A stretch of DNA of 48,740 nucleotides. Origin: an uncultured Methylococcaceae bacterium (GTDB lineage: Bacteria; Pseudomonadota; Gammaproteobacteria; Methylococcales; Methylomonadaceae). Within the stretch, counting starts at the first letter, position 1. The number at the start of each line of letters is the position of its first letter. The DNA lies in contig CAIYOW010000133.1 in NCBI GenBank assembly GCA_903927955.1, positions 1-48,740 on the forward strand. The letters are read 5' to 3'. Below are positions 36,933 through 45,692 of the stretch, in pieces. The notes under the pieces were generated by a model. The model had not been told where the DNA came from, ran no database searches, and saw nothing but the letters and a program-made list of their open reading frames with translations. Made by a program: the position numbers and the translations under genes.

Positions 36933-37166
36933 TCAACCGCCTGTTACAGGTGGGAAAAAAGCCACTTTATCGTCATCCGCCACTAAAAAATCCAGCTCTA
37001 CATATTCCATATTGACCGCTGCCAATAAATTGGGCGGCACAGGCATTTCAGGGTTGGCAAGCTGCCATACCTGCCGGACAGTGATGGCATCGGTTATACT
37101 TAGCTCATCATCTGAACGGCCTAATGTTTCTTTCAAACTGGCAAAATAATGCACGGTTATCGTCAT
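36933..37166 (-). CDS. moaD: Molybdopterin synthase sulfur carrier subunit
   Basis: The ubiquitin-like small subunit of molybdopterin synthase, 77 residues. It ends in VAFFPPVTGG, with the terminal Gly-Gly that is adenylated and thiocarboxylated. The body has the beta-grasp pattern ITVHYFASLKETLGRSDDEL. It is paired with moaE downstream and divergent from moaC (67 bases between the starts as chosen), which must contain promoters for both. Confidence 0.95.
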   Translation of the reverse strand: MTITVHYFASLKETLGRSDDELSITDAITVRQVWQLANPEMPVPPNLLAAVNMEYVELDFLVADDDKVAFFPPVTGG

Positions 37167-37233
37167 AATGGTTCACGCTGTCTTGCAAAAGATTAGATAA
37201 TACCGCAAAACCCAACAAAAAATGCATAATACC

Positions 37234-37707
37234 ATGCCTCAGTTAACTCATTTTAATGCTTCCGGCGAAGCGCACATGGTTGATGTGGGTGACAAGCCCG
37301 TCACCCAGCGCACGGCGGTCACCGAAGGTTATATCGAGATGCGTCCGGAAACACTGCAACTGATATTAGCGGGTGGCCATAAAAAAGGCGATGTGCTGGC
37401 GATTGCCCGAATTGCCGGTATTATGGCGAGCAAAAAAACCGCTGAGCTGATTCCCTTGTGCCACCCCCTGCCCTTAACGCATGTTGAAATCAATTTGACA
37501 CCCGAACCTAACCATAATCGCATCCGTTGCCAAACTGTGGTAAAAACTAACGGGCAAACAGGGGTGGAAATGGAGGCGCTTAACGCCACGCAAATTGCCT
37601 TATTGACCATTTATGATATGTGCAAGGCGGTTGATCGCGGGATGGTTATCCAATCGGTGCAACTACTGGCTAAAGACGGTGGTAAGTCAGGCCACTGGAC
37701 GCGCTAG
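37234..37707 (+). CDS. moaC: Cyclic pyranopterin monophosphate synthase
   Basis: It acts with MoaA to make cyclic pyranopterin monophosphate, the first intermediate of molybdenum cofactor synthesis. The 157-residue product begins [22 protein letters not shown] and has [37 protein letters not shown] in its middle and [20 protein letters not shown]-type sequence near 115-135 with the catalytic residues. I chose the ATG at 37234 by comparison with the E. coli start; another in-frame ATG lies at 37222. moaA is not in this window. Confidence 0.97.
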   Translation: MPQLTHFNASGEAHMVDVGDKPVTQRTAVTEGYIEMRPETLQLILAGGHKKGDVLAIARIAGIMASKKTAELIPLCHPLPLTHVEINLTPEPNHNRIRCQTVVKTNGQTGVEMEALNATQIALLTIYDMCKAVDRGMVIQSVQLLAKDGGKSGHWTR

Positions 37708-37751
37708 CCCGCCCATGCAACAAATTCAACTTCCTTTAAACAGAGAGCCTT

Positions 37752-38795
37752 ATGACTATCACCTTACAAGACCTTGCTGACTATTGTTCCGCTACCCTGC
37801 AAGGTGGCGATGCAACGGTAATGATTAGTGCCGCTGCCGATATTATCAGTGCACAACCGGGGCAAGTCACCCAATTGACCAATAGCCGTTACAGCAAATA
37901 TCTACAAGACTCCCAAGCCAGTGCTTGTTTTGTGGCGGATGATTTTGTCGTGCCCGACGGGATGCCCGCATCGGTCGCCTTGCTGGTCTGTGCCGACCCG
38001 GAAATGGCTTTTATTAAGGCGGTGGGCTTATTGCATCCTGAGCGTGTTTACCCAACCACCATTGCAGTGCAAGCGGTAGTGCCTGAATCAGCCGAGTTAG
38101 GGGATGACATTCATATTGGTGCTTATGCGGTGTTGGGCGAGCATTGCAAAATTGGCACGGGTACGCAAGTGTTGGCGGGTGTGTATATTGGCAACCATGT
38201 CAAAATTGGCAAGCACTGCAAATTGCACCCTTATTGTGTGATTTATGACCATAGTGTTATTGGTGATAATGTGATTGTACATTCGGGGGCTATTATTGGC
38301 GCCGATGGTTTTGGCTATAAATTCCGCAATCACCAGCATGTCAAAGTGCCGCAAGTCGGCAATGTGGTTATTGAAGATAATGTCGAAATTGGTGCCAACA
38401 CTTGCATAGACAGGGGGGCATTAGGAAGCACTACCATTGGCTTGGGCAGTAAAATAGATAATCTGGTGCAAGTTGGCCATAATAACCAAATCGGCAAGCA
38501 TGTGATTATGTGCGGCGGGGTGGGCGTGTCCGGTTCTTGCCATATTAACGACTATGCCATTTTAGCGGGCAGTGCCGGTATTGCCGATCATGTCACCATT
38601 GGTCAAGGTGCGGTGGTGATGGCGCGCGCCGGAGTTGCCAATGATATTGCAGCGGGCAGCCATGTGTTCGGCAGCCCCGCCAAAGACAAGCGCATTGCCT
38701 ATAAAGAACAGATTGCTTTAAGCAAGTTGCCGGAGTTGCTTAAAAAAGTAAAACTGCTCGAAGAAAAAATAGCGCTGCTGGAACTAAACAGCTAA
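37752..38795 (+). CDS. lpxD: UDP-3-O-acylglucosamine N-acyltransferase
   Basis: It transfers the second acyl chain to UDP-acylglucosamine in lipid A synthesis. The 347-residue protein has an N-terminal uridine-binding domain (about 1-95), a left-handed beta-helix of hexapeptide repeats (about 100-310), the loop GADGFGYKF, the catalytic His in VQVGHNNQIG, and a C-terminal helix. It is placed away from the usual bamA-skp-lpxD-fabZ-lpxA cluster, so it may be a second copy. It follows moaC by 44 bases and precedes the GSCFA gene by 65. Confidence 0.93.
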   Translation: MTITLQDLADYCSATLQGGDATVMISAAADIISAQPGQVTQLTNSRYSKYLQDSQASACFVADDFVVPDGMPASVALLVCADPEMAFIKAVGLLHPERVYPTTIAVQAVVPESAELGDDIHIGAYAVLGEHCKIGTGTQVLAGVYIGNHVKIGKHCKLHPYCVIYDHSVIGDNVIVHSGAIIGADGFGYKFRNHQHVKVPQVGNVVIEDNVEIGANTCIDRGALGSTTIGLGSKIDNLVQVGHNNQIGKHVIMCGGVGVSGSCHINDYAILAGSAGIADHVTIGQGAVVMARAGVANDIAAGSHVFGSPAKDKRIAYKEQIALSKLPELLKKVKLLEEKIALLELNS

Positions 38796-38860
38796 TAAAC
38801 TAGAAAAAAACCGCGCAAACTGACCCTTTTCTTTACCTATCCTAGCTTAAGGCCTGTGTT

Positions 38861-39901
38861 ATGAACCCTTATGAAAACCTGTCGGAAAAATCATTTTGGA
38901 AGCCGTCAGTAGCCAGCAAGAGCTTATTCGACATTAATAACCTATGGGACCCCGCATTTAATATATTACCCAACCATAGAATTGTCACTTTTGGTTCATG
39001 CTTTGCACAGCACATAGGCAATGCGCTGACGGCCCGCGGATTCCGCTGGTTAAGCACCGAAAAACCGCCACGCGGCCTTAGCGCGAAAAATGCCAAGCTT
39101 TTTAATTACGATGTATTTTCTGCACGGACAGGCAATATTTACACGGCATCACTGCTAAGACAATGGGTCAGTTGGGCCTTGACAGACGTAGCTGTGCCAG
39201 ATGAGGTTTGGGAACAACAAGGCCGCTTTTATGACCCGTTCAGGCCACAAATAGAACCCAATGGCTTTGCATCGGCAGAGGAATTGCACCTATCTCGGGC
39301 GCAAACCATCGCCTCCTTTCGGGACAGCATAAAGCTGGCCCATGTGTTTGTTTTCACGCTGGGCTTGACCGAAAGTTGGGTGAATGCCGAAGTCGGTCAT
39401 GAGTACCCCATGTGCCCCGGCACGGTGGCTGGTGACTTTGATGCAAATCGGCATATATTTAAAAAGCAACAATTTAATGACATTTTCAAAAGCCTGTCCG
39501 ATGCCATAGAAATGATGCGTGAGGCCAATAAAAACCTGAAATTTCTGCTGACCGTTTCGCCAGTGCCCCTGACCGCCACCTATTCCGGTAATCATGTATT
39601 GGTGGCCACCATGGAATCAAAGTCGATCTTAAGGGCGGTTGCTGGGCAGATGACCACCCGCTGGCGGCATGTTGACTATTTTCCTTCCTACGAAATGATC
39701 AACAGCCCCGCTTTTAAAGGGGTTTTCTTTGAACCCAATTTAAGGTCGGTCAATCCTTATGGGGTCAATTTTGTCATGAATAGTTTTTTTGAAGCCCTAA
39801 CCCACAAATTTGGGGAATTTAAACCCGTCACGCCACGATCCAGCCGTTTGAATAGTGACCTGGTTTGTGAAGAGGCACTGCTGGAGGCTTTTGGCTCATG
39901 A
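38861..39901 (+). CDS. GSCFA-family protein
   Basis: A 346-residue protein of the GSCFA family (SGNH-hydrolase related). The name-giving motif is in HRIVTFGSCFAQHIGNAL at about 38-55. FTLGLTESWVN and TVSPVPLTATYSGNHV lie where later SGNH blocks are expected. Such proteins often occur beside polysaccharide or lipid-modification genes, and a lipid A enzyme is just upstream. The stop overlaps the next start (ATGA), so the two products are probably made together. The actual substrate is unknown. Confidence 0.88.
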   Translation: MNPYENLSEKSFWKPSVASKSLFDINNLWDPAFNILPNHRIVTFGSCFAQHIGNALTARGFRWLSTEKPPRGLSAKNAKLFNYDVFSARTGNIYTASLLRQWVSWALTDVAVPDEVWEQQGRFYDPFRPQIEPNGFASAEELHLSRAQTIASFRDSIKLAHVFVFTLGLTESWVNAEVGHEYPMCPGTVAGDFDANRHIFKKQQFNDIFKSLSDAIEMMREANKNLKFLLTVSPVPLTATYSGNHVLVATMESKSILRAVAGQMTTRWRHVDYFPSYEMINSPAFKGVFFEPNLRSVNPYGVNFVMNSFFEALTHKFGEFKPVTPRSSRLNSDLVCEEALLEAFGS

Positions 39902-40614
39902 CTAAAATTTGCATAATCGGCAATAGCCATGTAGGCGCGTTAAAAATGGCTTGGGATAACACCTGCCGCCATTATCCCACGCTGGATATTACCTTTTTTG
40001 CCCAGCGCGGTTATGGGTTGAAGGATTTGCGGGTTGAACATAAATCATTGTTACCCACCTCGGAATCCCTTGCCAGTGCCTTGCAGTTCACATCCGGCGG
40101 CAAAACAGAGATTGATACCCAGCTGTATGACGTGTTTTTAATTTATGGCTTGTTTTTGACCCCTTACTTTCCAGACGATAAACACTTTTATTCACAAGCC
40201 GTACTGCAACATGCCTTATACGATCATGTTGAAGGCAGCTTGTCATTTAGGCTGTTAAAACAATTGCGGAGCATTACCGACAAAGCTATCTTTGCGGGCC
40301 ATGACCCGTTGCTGATACCCACAGGAGAGCTATCTAATGACAGCAACCCTGTTGCTTATTTAGATGCCATCGGCACGCTAAACAGGCTGTTTTATCAGCC
40401 ACTGTTTGCTGAAGTGATAGCACAGCCGTTAGACACTATCGTTTATGGCCGCCATACCCATGCCGATTTTTCTAAAAACTCCCTGCGGCTGGCAGTGGGG
40501 CGAAAAAGTGACCTGGAAGCACAGCCCGACCATAACAAAGGACACATGAATGGGGAATTTGGCGAACTGTGGTTAAGGCAATTCTTTGGCAAGATTGCCT
40601 ATCGTAGCCACTAA
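39898..40614 (+). CDS. SGNH-like protein coupled to the GSCFA gene
   Basis: A 238-residue protein that begins with ICIIGNSHVGALKMAW; the GNSH block resembles the nucleophile region of SGNH hydrolases. GHDPLLIP and the C-terminal HMNGEFGELWLRQFF are in positions seen in this superfamily, but I cannot assign a named family. There is no signal peptide, so it is probably cytosolic. The 4-base overlap with the GSCFA gene points to a joint role, perhaps in esterification or de-esterification of a surface glycan or lipid (inference). Confidence 0.75.
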   Translation: MTKICIIGNSHVGALKMAWDNTCRHYPTLDITFFAQRGYGLKDLRVEHKSLLPTSESLASALQFTSGGKTEIDTQLYDVFLIYGLFLTPYFPDDKHFYSQAVLQHALYDHVEGSLSFRLLKQLRSITDKAIFAGHDPLLIPTGELSNDSNPVAYLDAIGTLNRLFYQPLFAEVIAQPLDTIVYGRHTHADFSKNSLRLAVGRKSDLEAQPDHNKGHMNGEFGELWLRQFFGKIAYRSH

Positions 40615-40823
40615 ACCTCGCTGGCGACAAACAGCCGGGAAAGACTACATGCCTGATAGGCAGAACGCCACTTAATCACGGGTATGGCTTACTCCTGCAC
40701 AGCCCGCCTTTTGCATGACATCAGATTTTAATTTGGAGATAGTGAAAATACTCGTACACTTGTTGTCTAGGTTTTGTATAGGCGTGTTAGGATATACCTT
40801 CAATTTAATGCATAGAAGCAGCC

Positions 40824-41816
40824 ATGGCAAACAACGACGACTCAGCACAGTATTTAATCAGCACGGTAGCGAAAAGATCAGGCGTTAAGTCAGATTTGGT
40901 AAGGGCATGGGAACGCCGCTATCAGGCCGTTACGCCCACGCGCACAGCGGGAGGGCATCGTGTCTACACTGACCAGGACATCGCCCGCCTAAAACTGCTT
41001 AACCTCGCCACCAGTCATGGGCATAGCATCAGCCAAATTGCACAAATGTCGCTTGATGAGCTGCACAGCCTGCTTAAAAATGAGACTGAAACAGCCTCAC
41101 CTTGCGTGACGGTGAAAAGCTTGGACAAAAAGTATATTGCCGAAGCTTATATGGAGAAATGCTATGCCGCCGTGCTGGCCTTTGATGCTAAATTGCTGGA
41201 AGCGCACTTTGAAAATGCTATCGTTGAACTGGGTTCTGAGTGCTTCATTGAAGGGTTGCTGACCCCCTTGCTGACCTTGATAGGGGAACGCTGGCGGGCA
41301 GGGGAACTGCGGCCGGTACACGAACACATGGCATCGTCCATTATCCGTTCGCTGACCTATATTTTACGCAATAATAGTCCATGCGCCCCTGGTGCGCCCA
41401 AAATGATAGTCACTACACCATTAGGTCAGCTACACGAGTTGGGGGCGTTGTTGGCAGCTATAATGGCAGAGATAAAGGGCTGGCAAGTCACTTATTTGGG
41501 GGCTAATTTGCCCGCAGAAGAAATTGCCGCTGCAGTTATGTTCACGGAAGCCAGCGCGGTGACGCTGAGCATCAGTTTTAGCTCCGATGACCATGTTATC
41601 GCCAAAGAATTGCGGCGCATAAAAAAATTGATTGGCTTTAATGTGGCACTGATTGTAGGCGGACGGGCGGCTTATCACTACGAAGCGGTATTGGATGAAA
41701 TTGGTGTGTTAAACATAGAAAGCTATGAGCATTTCCGCATCATCCTTGACGACTTGTCAGCTGTCCATAAACAAGCAGCCCATCAACAAAACAGCTTGGC
41801 AGCAGAACTAAGCTAA
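40824..41816 (+). CDS. MerR-family regulator with cobalamin-binding domain (CarH/LitR type)
   Basis: A 330-residue transcription factor. Residues about 10-78 are a MerR winged helix (RSGVKSDLVRAWERRYQAVTPTRTAGGHRVYTDQDIARL). The middle four-helix part has W157-x9-E167-H168, exactly the Wx9EH signature of adenosylcobalamin photoreceptors, and His204 in GQLHELG is the expected lower cobalt ligand, followed by a Rossmann B12 domain. Such proteins repress carotenoid, photolyase or similar genes in the dark and release DNA on illumination. Upstream lies TGTATA (40775-40780) and a GTACA half-site (40754-40758), which may be its own operator. No light-response gene is adjacent. Confidence 0.9.
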   Translation: MANNDDSAQYLISTVAKRSGVKSDLVRAWERRYQAVTPTRTAGGHRVYTDQDIARLKLLNLATSHGHSISQIAQMSLDELHSLLKNETETASPCVTVKSLDKKYIAEAYMEKCYAAVLAFDAKLLEAHFENAIVELGSECFIEGLLTPLLTLIGERWRAGELRPVHEHMASSIIRSLTYILRNNSPCAPGAPKMIVTTPLGQLHELGALLAAIMAEIKGWQVTYLGANLPAEEIAAAVMFTEASAVTLSISFSSDDHVIAKELRRIKKLIGFNVALIVGGRAAYHYEAVLDEIGVLNIESYEHFRIILDDLSAVHKQAAHQQNSLAAELS

Positions 41817-41899
41817 TGGGCATGGTCGACCTTTATTGCCCCCTTAGCCCGCTCCACAGCAGCTTTGATATTTTTATTTGACCCCAAGAAAGGACTAAC

Positions 41900-42334
41900 A
41901 TGGCCATGCCCTTTTGGCAGACCAAAACCTTAGCGGAAATGAACGGTGCAGAATGGGAGTCGCTTTGCGATGGCTGCGGCAAATGCTGTTTGCATAAGTT
42001 GGAAGACGAAGATAGCGGACAAATTGTATTCACCCGCTTGGCTTGCGAACAACTCGATTTAGCAAGTTGCCGTTGCCGCCATTACAGTGAACGCAACCAC
42101 TTAGTGCCGAATTGCTTGGATTTACACCAACCGGGCTTTAGCCAATTCCATTGGCTACCCAGCACTTGCGCGTACCGCTTGTTGAGCGAAGGTCAGCCCT
42201 TGCCGATATGGCATCCGCTCGTGACCGGCAACCGATATAGCACCCAAGCCGCCGGTAAAACCATTAGCCGCATCGCCATAACGGCATCGGCTGAAGACGA
42301 CCCGGAAGATTACATTATTGATTGGCTGACCTAG
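41900..42334 (+). CDS. YcgN-family cysteine cluster protein
   Basis: A 144-residue member of the UPF0260/YcgN family, a group with a conserved Cys cluster of the YkgJ zinc/iron-chelating type. The cluster is CDGCGKCC (about 23-30), then CEQLDLASCRCRHY and NCLDL, and a later single Cys in STCAYR. The function is not established for the family. AAGGACTAAC before the ATG supports this start. It is a single plus-strand gene after the MerR regulator. Confidence 0.92.
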   Translation: MAMPFWQTKTLAEMNGAEWESLCDGCGKCCLHKLEDEDSGQIVFTRLACEQLDLASCRCRHYSERNHLVPNCLDLHQPGFSQFHWLPSTCAYRLLSEGQPLPIWHPLVTGNRYSTQAAGKTISRIAITASAEDDPEDYIIDWLT

Positions 42335-42351
42335 CCAACCATTACCTGCCA

Positions 42352-42771
42352 TTAAGGCCGAAGGTTAATGGAAATGCCCGCTCCGTCGACTGATTTTCTT
42401 TTTTCCGGCTCTGGTTCCTGTGACATCAGCCAACCGCCTTTCAACTGTAAAAATCCAGGTCGCCTAACACTTGGCTTGACAAATAAATCAGTGCCCAAGT
42501 TTTGTAAGGGGGTGGGCTGTATGTCTGTTGTAGGGTCAGTACTTTGCAAAAAACCATCGGGCGCGGTAAGGTCTAGCAGGGGATGAATGGGGGTTACGGG
42601 TGATGCCTTCTTAAGCTTACTGGTGAGTATCTTGTTGCTACCGTGGTCGTAGAGCTGCGTAACTTTATCACTCTGAACGGACAACTCCAGTGCTTGCGCT
42701 TGCTTAAAGCCCATGAATCCGGCGCAACTCATCCATAAGCCCGCCCATAGCAAATAGCGTCGGAATTTCAT
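42352..42771 (-). CDS. Small exported protein of unknown function
   Basis: I do not recognise this 139-residue protein. From the ATG at 42771 it has a signal peptide (MKFRRYLLWAGLWMSCAGFM, likely cut after QAQA) and a mature region of about 110 residues rich in Ser, Thr and Pro with no Cys. A GTG at 42780 would add three residues. The C-terminus is LKGGWLMSQEPEPEKRKSVDGAGISINLRP. It is convergent with the YcgN-family gene. No strong ribosome site is seen. Confidence 0.65.
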   Translation of the reverse strand: MKFRRYLLWAGLWMSCAGFMGFKQAQALELSVQSDKVTQLYDHGSNKILTSKLKKASPVTPIHPLLDLTAPDGFLQSTDPTTDIQPTPLQNLGTDLFVKPSVRRPGFLQLKGGWLMSQEPEPEKRKSVDGAGISINLRP

Positions 42772-42856
42772 AATGATCACATGTTGGGCAAGGCAAAAAC
42801 CATGAATCGCATTTTATACTGAAACCCTACCACCCGTCGAAAAAACAAGCTTTTAA

Positions 42857-43050
42857 ATGCCGCCCACAATCCACAATCAGTATAACGCAATTTCATCCGC
42901 GCTAGTGGAAAGTGAAGAACGCTTCCGGCAAGCAGTTATGGGAACAAGCCATATAGTAGCATTGCTGTGAAACAAATCCTAGGTTACGAAACTGGCCAAA
43001 CCGTCAGGCAAGAATTATACGGAAATACTAACCTGTCAAGCCCGGCCTAG
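42857..43050 (+). pseudogene. Decayed PAS-domain remnant
   Basis: A 37-codon open frame from ATG 42857 ends in LVESEERFRQAVMGTS-HIVALL and a TGA; the segment ESEERFRQAV is the characteristic start of PAS domains in sensor kinases and GGDEF proteins. Shifting the frame at 42964 continues for 28 codons with ILGYETGQTVRQELYGNT, similar to the next part of a PAS domain, and ends in TAG. So a fragment of a signalling gene survives here with a frame break. It occupies most of the otherwise empty gap before the arsenic operon end. Confidence 0.6.
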
Positions 43051-43054
43051 TTAG

Positions 43055-44410
43055 TTATCCTCCCATAAAAAGGAGCATTTCATCGGTGCGCGTATAATCG
43101 CTGGTTTTGTAAATGAGATGGTCGTCGGCATCAACCATGACAAAAAACGGCAAGCCCACTTTTAATTCAGGATACCGTGAGTCATTCTGGTAAGCCTTAA
43201 ATTCAGGGTCTGTATCGTGTATTTTAAGCAGCACAACGTTTTTTAGTCCGGCAATCAATTCACGGTCAGTTTCAGTGAGATGCTCAAATTCTTTGCAGTT
43301 TGCACACCAATAGGCAAAGAAATCGACAAAAATTGGCTTGCCCTGCTCGCGGGCGGCCTTAACGGCATCCGCACGGTTTAAATACCAAGTCAGTTCGCCT
43401 TTGGTTTCTGTTGCAATAGTGGCGGTTATTGCTTCCCCTGCAGAGGTAGCGGTCGTTGCTGGGGTAAAAACGCCTTGTGCCAACACCAAGCCGCCGACCA
43501 CAGCGAACAGTGTAAACAACGCCCGTTGCATCCGTGGCAAACCGTCAACCTGCTCCCCTTCGCGCATGTACACCGAAAACAGCAAAAGTAAAGCACCAAA
43601 AAATATCAATTGGATGCTTTCCGGTTTGAGCCCATAACCGGATAAAGATTTTTCCAAATAGGCAAACGCAAAGTAAAGGATTAATAGCCCTAAAGCCCAC
43701 TGGACATACTTCATCCAAGCGCCTGATTTTGGCAATTTAACACCAAACAGGCCAATCAGCAGAAAAGGAATGCCCAGCCCTAGCCCGAAAGCCAGCATTT
43801 TGAGTGCTGCAACTAAGGTGGAGAACAATGCAATCCCGCCTGCTTGGCTGGCAAGCCCTACCAAAATGCTCACAACAAATGGGCCAACACAGGAGGAAGA
43901 TAGTAATCCAGCCCCCATTCCCATGAAGAACGTTCCTAAAACCCCCGGTGTTTTCTCGCCGATACTGTTGCCATTGAATCCAGGAAGATGGATAAATCCA
44001 GCCGTTGCCAAAGCCAATAGCAAAAACAGCAAGGCGAGCAACAGATTGGTGAGGGGTAACCGCAACACTTCGTTAAATGCACCACCAGTAACTGCCGCTA
44101 TAAAGCCAAACATAAAGTAAATACTGGCAAGACCGAAGTAATAGGTGACGGGATGCAGCACTCGCGAGCTATGATTTTGCGAACGGCCGCTGATGATGCT
44201 GGCGGTGATCGGATAGAGCGGATACACACAAGGTAGCAGGCTGGCCATCAGCCCACCCAACATAAGAAAGGCATAAGCACTTAGAGACGATTGGCTTGAT
44301 GCCAATTGACCTTCAATCCAAGCGTTCATGGCGGATAGCGGGCTATCGGCATAGGCATCCTGGGTTATGACCAGCAACAGCAAGATGGCAGAAACGTAAA
44401 TCAGGTTCAT
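43055..44410 (-). CDS. Short DsbD-like thiol:disulfide interchange protein
   Basis: A 451-residue inner-membrane electron transporter. After a signal peptide (to about residue 21) come eight membrane segments with the CcdA/DsbD cysteines in SLLPCVYPLYP and SSSCVGPF, then a periplasmic thioredoxin domain with YWCANCKEFE. It moves reducing power from cytosolic thioredoxin to the periplasm. The N-terminal DsbD-alpha domain of classical DsbD is absent. The ATG at 44410 is chosen for its GAGGA ribosome site; a TTG at 44416 is the alternative. It is the last gene of the arsenic operon, which suggests it reduces the exported phosphatase-like protein encoded just upstream. Confidence 0.9.
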   Translation of the reverse strand: MNLIYVSAILLLLVITQDAYADSPLSAMNAWIEGQLASSQSSLSAYAFLMLGGLMASLLPCVYPLYPITASIISGRSQNHSSRVLHPVTYYFGLASIYFMFGFIAAVTGGAFNEVLRLPLTNLLLALLFLLLALATAGFIHLPGFNGNSIGEKTPGVLGTFFMGMGAGLLSSSCVGPFVVSILVGLASQAGGIALFSTLVAALKMLAFGLGLGIPFLLIGLFGVKLPKSGAWMKYVQWALGLLILYFAFAYLEKSLSGYGLKPESIQLIFFGALLLLFSVYMREGEQVDGLPRMQRALFTLFAVVGGLVLAQGVFTPATTATSAGEAITATIATETKGELTWYLNRADAVKAAREQGKPIFVDFFAYWCANCKEFEHLTETDRELIAGLKNVVLLKIHDTDPEFKAYQNDSRYPELKVGLPFFVMVDADDHLIYKTSDYTRTDEMLLFMGG

Positions 44411-44447
44411 TGGCAAAATCCTCGGGTGCTGAATAATTGAACTTTTA

Positions 44448-45158
44448 TTAACCTTTCACATGGGCGACAAGGTAGAACATTTCGCGGGCAATTTGCTCAT
44501 TACGCTCATCGTAACGTGCGGTTTCTTCAGGGGTATTGTCAGCGACTTTTGGATCTTCATAGTGAATGGCAATGCGTAATGTACTGCCTTCGACCACTGG
44601 ACAGTTCTTATCAGCTTGGGAACATGTCATCAATGCTGCGTAGTTGTCTTTAGGGTTGCCTTCTGCATTGTATACCTTAGAGAAAGCCCGAATGACTGGC
44701 TTGTTGTCTGAATACTTGACCCAATAGACAGGGTTACTGCCACCGGTGGAATCGGTCAAAGAAAGCCCTGCCCGTTGCAGTGCTTGTATGGCCCGAGTAT
44801 TGAAAGCAGTGGCCTCCGTACCGCCAGAAAAGGCATTAATGCCGTCAATACCATAGTAAGCGGCGGCAGTTTGAGTCCATATTTGCGCCATGTGGCTTCG
44901 GCGGGAGTTATGCGTACAGATAAATGTCAGTTGCGCCGGTTCGCCTGCTTGAATCTTGGAGCGGATAAAAGCCGCCCCCTTTTTAAGTTCTTTTTGCCTA
45001 TCTGCTGGAATCTTATCAAATTCACCCGTAATTTTAGTGATGAACGGGCGTACTGTTGCCAGTACATCGTCTTGACTGGCTTGGGCGATAAGAGTCAGGC
45101 CAAAAAACAGGATTAGACCGAAGAAAAGTTTGTTAATGCGATTAATGATGATGTGCAT
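44448..45158 (-). CDS. Exported low-molecular-weight phosphatase / arsenate-reductase-like protein
   Basis: A 236-residue protein with a Sec signal peptide (MHIIINRINKLFFGLILFFG, likely cut after AQA) and a low-molecular-weight tyrosine phosphatase/ArsC fold. The active-site loop is CTHNSRR at 81-87, giving the C-x5-R signature (Cys81, Arg87); EDPK near 207 is the expected catalytic acid region. Two more Cys occur at TCSQADKNC near 178-186, a possible redox pair. A periplasmic location is unusual for an ArsC relative. GAGGA precedes the ATG. It lies between arsC and the DsbD-like gene. Confidence 0.85.
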   Translation of the reverse strand: MHIIINRINKLFFGLILFFGLTLIAQASQDDVLATVRPFITKITGEFDKIPADRQKELKKGAAFIRSKIQAGEPAQLTFICTHNSRRSHMAQIWTQTAAAYYGIDGINAFSGGTEATAFNTRAIQALQRAGLSLTDSTGGSNPVYWVKYSDNKPVIRAFSKVYNAEGNPKDNYAALMTCSQADKNCPVVEGSTLRIAIHYEDPKVADNTPEETARYDERNEQIAREMFYLVAHVKG

Positions 45159-45194
45159 GATGTCCTCGTAGGTAAAACTTAAGAAACAGTATTA

Positions 45195-45692
45195 TTAGTC
45201 TTGGTGCTTTTGCCCAATCTCGCGGACTTGCCGTTCAAGCGCCAAACGCTCCAAGCTTTCAAGTTTCAGGTTGGTAAACAACAAAATGCGCCGTTCCAGC
45301 ACAGCAAAGGCCTTGGCAAAAGCCATACGTTTTTCATTGTCGTTAGCACCGACCGGATCAGAAACCCCCCAATGCGCCGTTATCGGCTGTCCTGGCCAAA
45401 CAGGGCAAACTTCTCCGGCTGCGTTGTCACAAACGGTAATCACGAAATGCAAAACAGGGGCATCAGGCTGGACAAACTCATCCCAGCTTTTGGAACGCGC
45501 ATCGAATATCGAGATGCCTTCTTTTTCCAGACGCTCCAAAGCAAAGGGGTTAACTTTACCACTAGGGTGGCTACCGGCACTAAACGCCTGAAAACGACCT
45601 GCCCCGAGTTTGTTTAAAAGGCCTTCTGCCATTATGCTACGGGCAGAATTGCCGGTACAAAGAAATAAAACTTTAAAATCAGAAGTATCCAT
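45195..45692 (-). CDS. arsC: Arsenate reductase, low-molecular-weight phosphatase type
   Basis: A cytosolic thioredoxin-linked reductase that converts arsenate to arsenite. The 165-residue protein has the loop LCTGNSARS with Cys12 and Arg18, and the redox cysteines Cys88 and Cys96 in VCDNAAGEVCPVWPG, followed by HWGVSDPVG with the catalytic Asp. The start overlaps the arsI stop by one base (TAATG). It belongs to the operon arsR-arsI-arsC. The arsenite it makes would need an exporter, and none is encoded in this window. Confidence 0.95.
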   Translation of the reverse strand: MDTSDFKVLFLCTGNSARSIMAEGLLNKLGAGRFQAFSAGSHPSGKVNPFALERLEKEGISIFDARSKSWDEFVQPDAPVLHFVITVCDNAAGEVCPVWPGQPITAHWGVSDPVGANDNEKRMAFAKAFAVLERRILLFTNLKLESLERLALERQVREIGQKHQD

